A stretch of 64,000 nucleotides of DNA from Aliamphritea ceti (GCF_024347215.1 NZ_AP025282.1:1674001-1738000); one strand, 5' to 3'. Shown: positions 23,341 to 31,959, counted from the stretch's first letter. Translations and numbers: made by a program. The notes: a model not told the origin generated them from the sequence alone.

Positions 23341-25920
23341 TCAGGCGCTCCGGTCGGAAATGATGTTGATGGCTTCAGCTTTTATCGGTGATATCTGCTG
23401 GCGTATTTCTTCAAAACGAATGTTGTTGTCAGGGGTGTCGCTGTTAACAAAATGCCGGAAACGTTTCAGTGCCTGAGGGTCCTGAAGTGTGGTTTTCCAT
23501 TCACACTGATAACTGCCGATTACCTGCTGCATTTGCTGCTCCAGCTCTGCGCCAATATTTAAACTGTCGTTGATGATGACGTCCTGCAGATAATTGAGAC
23601 CGCCTTCCAGATTATCCATCCAGACGGAAGTACGTTGCAGGCGTTCAGCGGTTTTGATGTAAAACATCAGCAGCCGGTCGATGTATTGCAACAGAGTGGC
23701 CTTATCGAGATCGGTGGCGAACAGATCTCCATGACGGGGTTTCATACCACCGTTGCCACAAACATAAAGGTTCCAGCCTTTTTCAGTGGCGATAATACCG
23801 ATGTCTTTACTTTGGGCTTCAGCGCATTCGCGGGTACAGCCGGACACGGCAAATTTGATCTTATGAGGGGAGCGTAAACCCTTGTAGCGATTCTCTACTT
23901 CAATTGCCAACCCAAGGCTGTCGTCGACGCCATAGCGGCACCAGCTACTGCCGACGCAGGACTTAACCGTACGCAGGGATTTACCGTAGGCATGGCCGGT
24001 TTCAAATCCCGCATCGACTAACCGTTGCCAGATAGGTGGAAGCTGTTCTAACCGGGCACCGAACAGATCAATACGCTGGCCGCCGGTGATCTTGGTATAG
24101 AGGTTATAATCTTTGGCAATCTGGCCGATGACGATGAGTCTATCCGGGGTGATTTCTCCACCGGGAATACGCGGAACGACTGAGTAGGTGCCATCTTTCT
24201 GCATATTGGCGAGAAAGGTATCGTTGGTGTCTTGCAGGCTGACGTGCTGATCTTCGAGAATATAATCGTTCCAGCATGAGGCTAGCATGGAGCCTATTGC
24301 CGGTTTACATATTTCGCAGCCCTGGCTCTGGCCTTTCCCATGAAGGTTAAAGAATTCACTAAAGCTACGAATGTTTTCTACCCGGATCAGGTTGTAAAGA
24401 TCTTGTCGGCTGTATGCAAAGTGTTCGCAAAGATCGCGGTTTACGGTAACACCAATCGCTTCCAGTTCGTGGTTAAGTACATCAGTTACGAGAGCGGCAC
24501 AGCCGCCGCAGCCGGTAGCAGCTTTAGTACTGTTTTTAACATCGCTGAGTGAACAGCAACCGTTGGCCACTGCTGATTTAACCGCACCTTTGCTGACATC
24601 GTGACAGGAGCATATCTGAGCACTCTCTGGCAGCGCCGCAACCCCTAATCCAGACTGTTCAGAACCGTCAGCTATGTAATGGGGCAGAATTAATGTGTCA
24701 GGATTGGCGGGCAGTTCGATACCGTTAAGCATGTATTGTAGCAAGCTGCCGTAATCTTCAGTGTCACCAACCATGATAGCGCCAAGCAGCTGTTTGTTGT
24801 CTGCCGAGACGATCAGACGTTTGTAGACTTCATTGTGTTCGTCGGTAAATGTGTAGCTGCGTGCGCCGGGTGTGCGGGCGTGAGCATCACCGATGCTGGC
24901 AACATCTACGCCCATGAGCTTGAGCTTGGTGCTTATATCGGCACCGGTAAAACTCATTGCGCCACCGATCAGATGATCAGCAGCTACTTTGGCCATTTGA
25001 TAGCCCGGAGCCACCAGGCCAAAAATCTGCTGATTCCACAGCGCGCATTCACCAATGGCGTAGATATCAGGATCACTTGTCTGGCACTGATTATTGATCA
25101 CTATGCCACCGCGTTCACCGGTTTCCAAAAGGCTACTCTTGGCCAGTTCGTCACGGGGGCGAATACCCGCAGAAAAGACAATCAGATCGGTTTCCAGCTG
25201 TTCCCCGTCAGCAAACTGCATGCAGTGAAAAGTCTCTTTACCGGCGCAGATCTGCTGGGTATTTTTATTTGTGTGTACCTGAACGCCAAGGGCTTCAATT
25301 TTATGCTGCAGCATGTCACCGCCGCCGGCGTCGAGCTGTACAGCCATCAGTCTTGGTGCGAATTCTACGACGTGCGTTTGCAGTCCCAGATCAGTAAGTG
25401 CTTTGGCGGCTTCCAGCCCCAGTAATCCGCCACCAATGACGACGCCGCTTTTGGCATTTACAGCTGCATCACGAATCAAGTGCAGATCATCCAGAGTGCG
25501 GTAAACCAGGCAGCGTTCTCTGTCATGCCCGGGAACAGGTGGTACAAAAGGGTAGGAGCCGGTGGCCAGAATGAGCTTGTGGTAATGCTGCTCTGTGCCA
25601 GCATCAGTTATCACTTTATGCTGGTGGCGATCTATTGCAGTGACTGTTTCTCCGGTAATGACGTTTAGTCCCCAGCTGGCATATTCCTCAGCATCACCAA
25701 TGGCAAGATCTGCCTTAGTGGCACCTGAGAAATAGCTGCTCAGTTTTACCCGGTCATAGGCAAGATCATTTTCTTCGCAGTAAACAGTGACAGAAAAGTT
25801 TTGTAGCTGGTCGCTGTCGGCGAGGCTTTGTAAAAACTGATGGCCGACCATGCCGTTTCCTACCACGATAATCTGGGGTTTTAAGTGGGCAGAGGGTGTT
25901 GCAACTGTAGGCTGTGTCAT
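23341..25920 (-). CDS. nirB: Nitrite reductase (NADH) large subunit
   Basis: An 859-residue soluble enzyme reducing nitrite to ammonium. Domain order: FAD/NAD(H) pyridine-nucleotide oxidoreductase (IIVVGNGMVGHQFL and SGVVIGGGLLGLEAAKAL, residues 15-310), BFD-like [2Fe-2S] domain (ICSCHDVSKGAVKSAVANG to TGCGGCAAL, about 415-480), then the ferredoxin-like and siroheme/[4Fe-4S] domains with VGSSWCRYGVDDS, KFAVSGCTRECAEAQSKDIG and LYVCGNGG. Length and order match E. coli NirB. It sits between the FAD-protein gene (42-nt gap) and nirD. Confidence 0.96.
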   Translation of the reverse strand: MTQPTVATPSAHLKPQIIVVGNGMVGHQFLQSLADSDQLQNFSVTVYCEENDLAYDRVKLSSYFSGATKADLAIGDAEEYASWGLNVITGETVTAIDRHQHKVITDAGTEQHYHKLILATGSYPFVPPVPGHDRERCLVYRTLDDLHLIRDAAVNAKSGVVIGGGLLGLEAAKALTDLGLQTHVVEFAPRLMAVQLDAGGGDMLQHKIEALGVQVHTNKNTQQICAGKETFHCMQFADGEQLETDLIVFSAGIRPRDELAKSSLLETGERGGIVINNQCQTSDPDIYAIGECALWNQQIFGLVAPGYQMAKVAADHLIGGAMSFTGADISTKLKLMGVDVASIGDAHARTPGARSYTFTDEHNEVYKRLIVSADNKQLLGAIMVGDTEDYGSLLQYMLNGIELPANPDTLILPHYIADGSEQSGLGVAALPESAQICSCHDVSKGAVKSAVANGCCSLSDVKNSTKAATGCGGCAALVTDVLNHELEAIGVTVNRDLCEHFAYSRQDLYNLIRVENIRSFSEFFNLHGKGQSQGCEICKPAIGSMLASCWNDYILEDQHVSLQDTNDTFLANMQKDGTYSVVPRIPGGEITPDRLIVIGQIAKDYNLYTKITGGQRIDLFGARLEQLPPIWQRLVDAGFETGHAYGKSLRTVKSCVGSSWCRYGVDDSLGLAIEVENRYKGLRSPHKIKFAVSGCTRECAEAQSKDIGIIATEKGWNLYVCGNGGMKPRHGDLFATDLDKATLLQYIDRLLMFYIKTAERLQRTSVWMDNLEGGLNYLQDVIINDSLNIGAELEQQMQQVIGSYQCEWKTTLQDPQALKRFRHFVNSDTPDNNIRFEEIRQQISPIKAEAINIISDRSA

Positions 25921-25962
25921 TATTGGCTCCTGTGTTTCAAATGCTGTAGTGCCGCAGGTAAA

Positions 25963-27270
25963 TTATGAGTTTTGGAAAGCGTGGGCAGCGCTTGTCTCTG
26001 GCTGTGTCGCTAGTGGTGTATGTAAATCTGAATTCGGTTTTTGGGTGCAGAATGATTCGCCAAATATCATGTCTGGTTGTAAATGGCTGATATCCTGTTG
26101 ATTGTTGATGAGGTTGAAGTACCACTGGCCGTCACTGACGCCGCCATAAAGAATGACGCCGGTTAATTTCTTTTCTTTGAAAAACAGTTTCCTGTAAGTG
26201 CCTTGCTGAATATCTTCCAATCGCCAGGCGTCCGTATCAGGTGATTGCTCAGAAATATCTCCGGCAGAAAACAGGTCGATACCAGCGACTTTGAGCTGAG
26301 TGGCAGAAGGGCTAGGTTGGTAGTGTTGCTGGTGGTGTCCTTTAAGCTGAGCTGCGAGGGCTTTTGCCTGTTCCCATATAGGCGCGACCAGCCCAAAAGT
26401 ATGTGGGCCGAGCTGACAGCATTCTCCCAGGGCATAGATATCACTGACGGATGTCTGTAGCTGGGAATTAACCAGAATTCCCTGTTGGCAATCCAGACCG
26501 CTGCTCAGTGCCAGCTGAATATTCGGTCGAATACCGATGGCGGTTACCAGCATATTTGTCTGAAGTTGTTCTCCGTTGCTGAGACTGATGTTGAGCTGTT
26601 GATCACTTATCTCTTCAATCTGCTCCATCTGGCAATTTGAGTGGGCAGTTATGCCTCGCTTGCGGAGTGTTGCCTGCAGAAGCGTAGCAGCAGTTTCATC
26701 AAGCTGACGGTTCATCAGCCAGGGGCCACGGTGAATGACGTCAACCTTTAAACCGGCTTTATTCAAACCATGAGCGGCTTCCAGTCCCAGTAATCCACCT
26801 CCAAGTATTACCGCACGTTCAGCTGTTTGGCTGCTTTTGAGAATCTGACTGACATCATTGAGAGTGCGGAACTGATGGATATGATGACTTTTGTTATGTC
26901 GGAGCGGCTCTGGTGTGACCGGAGAGGCGCCGGTCGCAAATACCAGTTTTTCGTATGCCAGATGGACACCGCTGGCGCTGCTGATGAAGCGATTATCGGT
27001 ATCGATATGAATAACCGGGTCTTCTGTATAAAGCTGGATACGATGGCGGCTATACCAGCCTTTATTGTGGAGTTGTATGTCTGACTGTTGGCTCTCACCG
27101 GCAAGTACCGGCGAGAGTAAAATACGGTTGTACGCCAGTTGTGGTTCAGCACCAAAGATACTGATGCGGTATTCATGCCCGGCGTCGGCGAGTAATTCTT
27201 CCAGCAACCGGGTACCTGCCATGCCATTACCAATAATGACCAGGTGAGGTTTGACGGATGCTGTATACAT
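25963..27270 (-). CDS. NirB-N-terminus-like FAD/NAD(P) oxidoreductase, probable nitrate reductase electron donor
   Basis: A 435-residue flavoprotein matching only the FAD/NAD(P) half of NirB: LVIIGNGMAGTRLLEEL (FAD Rossmann), RAVILGGGLLGLEAAHGLNK (NAD(P)), VTAIGIRPNIQLA and DIYALGECCQLG. It lacks the [2Fe-2S] and siroheme domains. Since NasA here carries its own C-terminal [2Fe-2S] domain, this protein is the natural candidate to pass NAD(P)H electrons to it, as NasC/NasB-type reductases do elsewhere; that role is inferred. The ATG at 27270 is chosen because GGAG lies 7 nt upstream; an ATG four codons earlier has its second codon inside that site. Confidence 0.85.
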   Translation of the reverse strand: MYTASVKPHLVIIGNGMAGTRLLEELLADAGHEYRISIFGAEPQLAYNRILLSPVLAGESQQSDIQLHNKGWYSRHRIQLYTEDPVIHIDTDNRFISSASGVHLAYEKLVFATGASPVTPEPLRHNKSHHIHQFRTLNDVSQILKSSQTAERAVILGGGLLGLEAAHGLNKAGLKVDVIHRGPWLMNRQLDETAATLLQATLRKRGITAHSNCQMEQIEEISDQQLNISLSNGEQLQTNMLVTAIGIRPNIQLALSSGLDCQQGILVNSQLQTSVSDIYALGECCQLGPHTFGLVAPIWEQAKALAAQLKGHHQQHYQPSPSATQLKVAGIDLFSAGDISEQSPDTDAWRLEDIQQGTYRKLFFKEKKLTGVILYGGVSDGQWYFNLINNQQDISHLQPDMIFGESFCTQKPNSDLHTPLATQPETSAAHAFQNS

Positions 27271-27300
27271 AAATGGCTCCACTTCTTTGTTTTTAGCTAG

Positions 27301-27326
27301 CTGTCTTCAGATTACTGTCTTCAGAT
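27301..27326. repeat. 12-bp direct repeat in the leader
   Basis: CTGTCTTCAGAT occurs at 27301-27312 and 27315-27326, a 14-bp period, between the leader terminator and the FAD-protein gene. It may be a replication-slippage duplication or an mRNA or protein contact site. Confidence 0.6.
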
Positions 27327-27345
27327 CAGTCGCACTGACAGGTAT

Positions 27346-27399
27346 AAAAAAAGGCGCTCATCTGCCGGACTGGTGCAAGCCCGGTGGATGAACGCCTTT
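27346..27399 (-). terminator. Leader terminator before the FAD protein-nirBD-nasA genes (NasT antitermination candidate)
   Basis: On the minus strand AAAGGCGTTCATC and GATGAGCGCCTTT form a long stem (one G-U pair) with inner CCGG/CCGG pairing, followed by a run of seven U residues. It lies 75 bp before the first ATG and downstream of the sigma-54 promoter at 27458, so transcription should stop unless antiterminated. Its base stem (AAAGGCG...CGCCTTT) matches the leader hairpin before the transporter gene. Confidence 0.85.
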
Positions 27400-27457
27400 G
27401 TTCGTTTTAAGGTTGTAGATAGCGGCAGAGAAACTGTCAGTATCTGTTTATTAATAT

Positions 27458-27473
27458 TGCAGACACTGTGCCA
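27458..27473 (-). promoter_or_regulatory. Sigma-54 promoter for the nitrite/nitrate reductase genes
   Basis: The minus strand reads TGGCACAGTGTCTGCA: the -24 GG and -12 GC are ten bases apart, as required, with a full TGGCAC. It differs from the nasT promoter at 31736 by one base in the shared 15-mer. Transcription should start near 27446. Confidence 0.85.
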
Positions 27474-27536
27474 GATAGATATAAGCCTTTAAAAACAGTA
27501 TGTTGAAGATTTGTTGGCGTTGTTGGATGGTATGGC

Positions 27537-27585
27537 TGCACCAAAGCGAGACAAGGCCGAAATGGTATTGCCTGTTATTGGTGCA
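27537..27585. promoter_or_regulatory. Two NtrC-like enhancer sites
   Basis: TGCCTGTTATTGGTGCA (27569-27585) matches the NtrC consensus TGCACTATATTGGTGCA at 13 of 17 positions. A weaker site in the opposite orientation, TGCACCAAAGCGAGACA (27537-27553), keeps one good half. They lie about 90-140 bp upstream of the predicted sigma-54 start, the usual enhancer distance. Confidence 0.65.
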
Positions 27586-27597
27586 CTACTGTGTTAC

Positions 27598-29388
27598 TTA
27601 ACTGAGCGCGAGTAATACGAAGTTAGTGAATAACAACACACCACTCAGCGCTTGCCAGAACAGCAGTGGATTCCGACTCAGCAATGGCTGTTGCTCCAGT
27701 TGGCTTACCAGCTGAAGATTAGGTGTGCTGAAGTCATGGAGAAACTCGGAGAGTGCCTGATGACGCTCCGCAGGATCAGGCTTTAAAGCTTTTTGTAAGC
27801 AAGCTTCTATCCATGCTGGCAGGTCCGGACGATGCTGGCGGGCAGGGGTGTAGCTCAGTTGGCTATATTGCCTAAGCTGGTTATCTGCTTTTTGTAACTG
27901 ACTATAAGGGTGTTTTCCAGTCAGCATTTCATAGCTGATGATGGCCAGTGAAAACAGATCAGAACGGCTGCTACCTGACTGGCCGAGCAGATATTCAGGG
28001 GCTGTGTAGCCGACCGAACCCTGTGGAACTGACTTGGTTAAAGGAGAGTAAAGTTCGTTTACGCCGGCAATCTGAACAGTACCGTAGTCAATGATTTTTA
28101 CCTGGCCATCCTGGTTTATCATAATGTTTTCAGGCTTCAGGTCCTGATGGATAATACCTTGTCGCTGTAGGGCGCGGAGTCCTGAAATTGTCTGTCGTAA
28201 TATCTGCCGTACTTCATGTATGGTGGGGAAGGGATGCTGGTCCATCCATTGGCGCAGATTCAGTCCTTCAATGTGCTCACCTATGTAGTAAAGAAAGGGT
28301 TTATCCGGCGCTGCATAAGTGCGCATCAGGTGAGCCTGTTGCACTGTCTGACCGGTCCATTCCTCGCGGATAAAGCCTTGCAGGTAATGTGGATCGTCAG
28401 CGAAGTTTAATGAGGGGGATTTAAGCACATAAGACTGACCGTCATGCAGGTTTTTTACTTTGTACATATGACTGCGGGTACCGCTGAAGACGATATCCAA
28501 CACCTGATAGTGATCAATCTTCTGGCCAATGTTAAGTGCAGGAGGGATGGGAAGGTGGCTGAATGCCTGCTGGGCTTCTTTCTGAGTGATATCTGGTAAC
28601 TGAGTGACGCTTACCAGCAAAGCGGTCAGGTTGTCTTTACTGCCTTGTTGCAGCGCTGTTTTGACCAGTATTCGGGCAATGTCTTCGAGTTGCGAGGCGG
28701 TGAATGACTCAGGCTGACTGTGTTGCTGAATGATCTGACTAATTTCGCTGTTGTCGAGATATTCATGAACGCCATCAGTTGTAAGCAGGATCAAATCGCC
28801 AGCCTGTAATGACTGACAGGAAAAGTCGACTTTCAGGTGCGGATCGGCACCTAATGCTCTGGCCAGATAGGTATGTTGCAGTTCAGTGTGTTGATGGTCT
28901 TCACTGAGTTGTTCCAGCCGGCCATTACGTATATGGCTGATCCGCGAGTCTCCCACATGCAAGGTATATAACGTTGTGGACTTGATGATTACCGCGGCAA
29001 AAGTTGTAAGCAGGCTGGGCTGCTCTGCGGCCTTATGCTGATAAAGCCAGCTATTGAGTGCGTTTAGTACCCGTGCACTGGATTGTTTAACGCTCCAGCT
29101 GTCAGGTGTTGAGAAATAATCCTGCATGAAGCTGGTCACGCTGGTGTGACTGGCGATAGCAGCGTCCGTACAACTACTGACACCATCGGCAATGGCTGCG
29201 GCTGCGCCTTTATAGGGCCGGCTGCTGTTATCTGGAAACGCCGCTGCAAAGGCATCCTGATTGACCGCTTTGACGCCGGCGCTGGAATAACCACCGAAAC
29301 TAACCAGTAAGCCTTGTGAACGGGCTTTCCCGGGGAATGGCTGGTGGTCTGATAAGGTTTCTGGCATTTGGTCAGATGCTGTATTCAT
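27598..29388 (-). CDS. PP2C phosphatase-Ser/Thr protein kinase fusion in the nitrate operon
   Basis: A 596-residue protein. Residues about 25-270 are a PP2C-type phosphatase: VNQDAFAAAF, AAIADGVSS, LHVGDSRISH, LTTDGVHEYL and GSKDNLTALLV. Residues about 295-560 are a Hanks-type kinase: catalytic-loop HQDLKPENIMIN (HRD as HQD), IIDYG in place of DFG, and APEYLLG. A single C-terminal membrane helix follows (LLFWQALSGVLLFTNFVLLA). The fusion could both phosphorylate and dephosphorylate targets at the inner membrane, perhaps the adjacent transporter or NasT. The gene is 63 nt after the transporter gene and upstream of the nir promoter region. The ribosome site is weak. Confidence 0.88.
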   Translation of the reverse strand: MNTASDQMPETLSDHQPFPGKARSQGLLVSFGGYSSAGVKAVNQDAFAAAFPDNSSRPYKGAAAAIADGVSSCTDAAIASHTSVTSFMQDYFSTPDSWSVKQSSARVLNALNSWLYQHKAAEQPSLLTTFAAVIIKSTTLYTLHVGDSRISHIRNGRLEQLSEDHQHTELQHTYLARALGADPHLKVDFSCQSLQAGDLILLTTDGVHEYLDNSEISQIIQQHSQPESFTASQLEDIARILVKTALQQGSKDNLTALLVSVTQLPDITQKEAQQAFSHLPIPPALNIGQKIDHYQVLDIVFSGTRSHMYKVKNLHDGQSYVLKSPSLNFADDPHYLQGFIREEWTGQTVQQAHLMRTYAAPDKPFLYYIGEHIEGLNLRQWMDQHPFPTIHEVRQILRQTISGLRALQRQGIIHQDLKPENIMINQDGQVKIIDYGTVQIAGVNELYSPLTKSVPQGSVGYTAPEYLLGQSGSSRSDLFSLAIISYEMLTGKHPYSQLQKADNQLRQYSQLSYTPARQHRPDLPAWIEACLQKALKPDPAERHQALSEFLHDFSTPNLQLVSQLEQQPLLSRNPLLFWQALSGVLLFTNFVLLALS

Positions 29389-29451
29389 AGTTTTTAACTC
29401 AGATTTCAGCGCGTATCTGTAACCAGATACGCGTTGTTTCGGTTAGCTGGT

Positions 29452-30936
29452 TCAGGTCACACTGATCAGTTCAACACTGCCGTTCTCATCAACCTCTGCG
29501 ATATGTCCTTTAGGTTCCTGCAGGAACATCAGGCTGATCAAACCAAGCACTGCTGTTGCTGAAATCACCATGAAGAAAACCTGGTATTCAACCAGTGAAA
29601 GTACCGTGAGATAGAAGACTGCACCGACGTTGCCGTAGGCACCTGTCATACCTGCAATCTGTCCGGTAAGACGGCGCTTTATTAGCGGCACGACGGCAAA
29701 TACTGCTCCTTCGCCAGCCTGTACAAAGAATGAGCAAGCCATCGCTGTAATAACTGCCATTATCAGTGGCCAGCTACTGTCTATGCAGGCCATCAGAGCG
29801 TAGCCGGCAGCCAGACCTGTGGTCAGTATCAGCAGGGTTTTTTTACGGCCGAAACGATCGCTCAGCCAGCCGCCACCGGGACGCGACATAAGATTCATAA
29901 AGGCATAGGCTGATGCCAACAGACCGGCGACCACCATGTCGAGTGCGAAAACATCGGCAAAGAACAGTGGCAGCATGGAAACCACTGCTAATTCTGAACC
30001 GAAGGTAGCAAAATAAAGTACGTTCAGAACCGCTACCTGTTTAAAGTCATAGCGTTCATATTCAGGTACAGGCTGAGTAAACAGATGACGGTTAATGCGA
30101 TACGCACTGTAGCAGTCGTAGATAAAGATAATCGTCAGTAGCAGATACATCAGATTACACAGCTGTTCGCTGAGCATGCTGACGCCGGCTGGTGAAAGTT
30201 TCCAGCTGAGTAATGCCAGGGCGGCATACATAGGCAGTTTCATTATTAGCAGCAGCCAGAAATCTTTGACACTTGAAACTTCCATGCCACCAATTTGCTT
30301 AGGTTTAAAGTAAGTTGCGCCTTTAGGTGTGTTGGTAACATTCAGGTACCAGAAAACACTGAAGCAAAGGCTGATAAAGCCGCTGAGTAATACAGCTATG
30401 CGCCAGCCTTCCAGTACTGTGAAGTGTTCAAGGCTAAAGAAGATAGCCATACCTGGCAGTAGCATGGCGGCTGCGGCTGAACCGAAATTTCCCCAGCCAC
30501 CGTAAATACCTTCCGCAGTCCCCAGTTCATTGGCTGGAAACCATTCACTTACCATGCGTATACCAACGACAAAACCGGCACCGACAAAGCCGAGTAAAAA
30601 CCGGGCGATAGCGGCATCCATAAAGTTTTCCGCCAGTGCGAACATAAAGCAGGGAATACTCGCCAGGGCGAGAATGCAGGCATAGACATTACGTGGGCCA
30701 TATTTATCAGTCAGCATGCCGACGATCACTCGTGCCGGAATGGTCAGTGCAACATTGAGAATGAGCAGGGTTTTAATCTGTTCGCGGGTAAGGTTTAGCG
30801 AATCACCAATGACTGCCAGCAGGGGAGCATGGTTGAACCAGACAAAAAAAGTAATGAAAAAAGCGATCCAGCTGCAATGCAGAATCTTCATTTTCCCCTG
30901 CCAGGAGAAAATATTAAAACGGGTAGTAGCGTGCAT
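29452..30936 (-). CDS. NarK/NasA-type MFS nitrate/nitrite transporter
   Basis: A 494-residue major-facilitator protein with about 12 membrane helices. Nitrate-porter signatures are visible: GFVGAGFVVGIRMVSEWFPA with YGGWGNFGSAAAAMLLPG in the first half and MTGAYGNVGAVFYLTVLS in the second. The R in IRMVSEW and the Gly-rich nitrate motifs are those of NarK/NasA. A middle loop (VPEYERYDF) separates the halves. It imports nitrate for assimilation. AAGGAG precedes the ATG, and a leader terminator lies just upstream. Confidence 0.94.
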   Translation of the reverse strand: MHATTRFNIFSWQGKMKILHCSWIAFFITFFVWFNHAPLLAVIGDSLNLTREQIKTLLILNVALTIPARVIVGMLTDKYGPRNVYACILALASIPCFMFALAENFMDAAIARFLLGFVGAGFVVGIRMVSEWFPANELGTAEGIYGGWGNFGSAAAAMLLPGMAIFFSLEHFTVLEGWRIAVLLSGFISLCFSVFWYLNVTNTPKGATYFKPKQIGGMEVSSVKDFWLLLIMKLPMYAALALLSWKLSPAGVSMLSEQLCNLMYLLLTIIFIYDCYSAYRINRHLFTQPVPEYERYDFKQVAVLNVLYFATFGSELAVVSMLPLFFADVFALDMVVAGLLASAYAFMNLMSRPGGGWLSDRFGRKKTLLILTTGLAAGYALMACIDSSWPLIMAVITAMACSFFVQAGEGAVFAVVPLIKRRLTGQIAGMTGAYGNVGAVFYLTVLSLVEYQVFFMVISATAVLGLISLMFLQEPKGHIAEVDENGSVELISVT

Positions 30937-30954
30937 AGTTGGCTCCTTAAAATG

Positions 30955-31008
30955 AAAAAAGGCGCTTAAAAAACCATGGCTAATACCAGTGGTTCTTTAA
31001 GCGCCTTT
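30955..31008 (-). terminator. Leader terminator between nasT and the transporter gene (NasT antitermination candidate)
   Basis: On the minus strand AAAGGCGCTTAAAGAACCA pairs with TGGTTTTTTAAGCGCCTTT around a short loop that can close on a six-base apex, and is followed by a U-run. It sits 19 bp before the transporter ATG. Transcripts from the nasT promoter must read through it, which fits ANTAR-protein control. I could not assign the second hexaloop hairpin confidently. Confidence 0.85.
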
Positions 31009-31060
31009 GCTTGAAGTAAATAAATTGTCGGGCAGTGGTAATTCTGCGGATTTGCGGGTG

Positions 31061-31669
31061 TCAGTGCTCCAGTGCAGTAATCAGTTGCCGGGCCAGTTTG
31101 CCGAGGCTGATACTTTGGCTCATCGACATATTTCGCATGGCGATGAATGCTTGCTGTTCGTCACATTTCTGATGTCGCATCACCAGGCCTTTGGCCTGTT
31201 CTATGAGTTTTCTTTCGTCCAGTGACTGTTCTGCCTGCGCCAGGTTTTGTTGCAGATTCTTGGTCGCTTCGAAACGCAGACAAGCTACGCGGATGATTGA
31301 AGCAAGACGTTTATATTGCAGGCCGCTGACGATATATGAGCTGGCACCGGCAAGGATAGCCTGTTCAGCGGTTGCCTGATGGTCTGATTCGGTAAAAATG
31401 ATGACGGGTACCGGTTGCCATTGCTGGATCAGTTTAAGTTGTTCGAGTAGCTGGGGACTTAGCTGTTGTTGTCTGATAAATATAATATCAGTAGAAGCCT
31501 GCTGCAGATCGGCAAGCAGGTTTGGCTGGCAGGCTTGATGGATGTCATAGCCTAAGTGAGTCAGCGCATTCATTAGCGCCTGATCAGTGTCTTGCTGGTC
31601 ATCCAATAGGTAGAGCCGTGAGTATAATGGCCTGGAGTTAATAGGGGTGTTCATTATGCCTGCTGTCAT
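31061..31669 (-). CDS. nasT: NasT-type response regulator with ANTAR RNA-binding domain
   Basis: A two-domain antiterminator. The N-terminal receiver-like domain (LYLLDDQQDTD to about residue 120) lacks the phospho-acceptor Asp (the strand reads TDIIFIRQQQ) and the conserved Lys (SSYIVSGLQ). A coiled linker is followed by the ANTAR domain LDERKLIEQAKGLVMRHQ with QQAFIAMRNMSMSQSISLGK. NasT binds hexaloop RNA hairpins and prevents leader termination in nas operons. The ATG at 31669 is taken; TTG at 31705 or ATG at 31654 are possible. No NasS gene, the usual nitrate sensor partner, lies in this window. Confidence 0.9.
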   Translation of the reverse strand: MTAGIMNTPINSRPLYSRLYLLDDQQDTDQALMNALTHLGYDIHQACQPNLLADLQQASTDIIFIRQQQLSPQLLEQLKLIQQWQPVPVIIFTESDHQATAEQAILAGASSYIVSGLQYKRLASIIRVACLRFEATKNLQQNLAQAEQSLDERKLIEQAKGLVMRHQKCDEQQAFIAMRNMSMSQSISLGKLARQLITALEH

Positions 31670-31735
31670 AGTTTCATCATCAGAATGCTTATTATCAAAG
31701 CTCAAAGTTAAAGCTGTTATAGCAGGACTTAGATA

Positions 31736-31750
31736 GCAGAAACTGTGCCA
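31736..31750 (-). promoter_or_regulatory. Sigma-54 promoter upstream of nasT
   Basis: The minus strand reads TGGCACAGTTTCTGC with GG and GC ten bases apart. Predicted start near 31724, about 55 bp before the nasT ATG. Almost identical to the promoter at 27458. Confidence 0.85.
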
Positions 31751-31854
31751 GAGAGAGCAGATAAAGAATTCGTTACTTTTATTGTTATAAAAATCAATTG
31801 GTTATGCGTTTTTATTTTGTGGGCTTCAGTCGCCTTGGTTGGCGTTATGGCTGC

Positions 31855-31897
31855 GCACTTTCAGTGCGGTTTTTTGCGGGTGCACAAATTCTGTGCC
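31855..31897. promoter_or_regulatory. NtrC-like sites upstream of nasT
   Basis: TGCACAAATTCTGTGCC (31881-31897) keeps the GCAC-N7-GTGC dyad of NtrC sites. A second dyad, GCAC-N5-GTGC at 31855-31867, has non-standard spacing. Centres lie roughly 135-165 bp upstream of the predicted start. Confidence 0.55.
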
Positions 31898-31930
31898 GAA
31901 TGATGGTTTGAGGTTGGCTGCCGTCAAAGT

Positions 31931-31959
31931 AAAAAGCCACCGGAAGGCAGTGGCTTTTT
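31931..31959. terminator. Bidirectional terminator after gloA
   Basis: AAAAAGCCAC and GTGGCTTTTT pair around a nine-base loop. It ends the minus-strand glyoxalase transcript and insulates the nasT promoter. Confidence 0.88.

Noticed and set aside
24835..25425. 196-codon plus-strand ORF
   Set aside because: Antisense shadow of nirB with no ribosome site or family resemblance.
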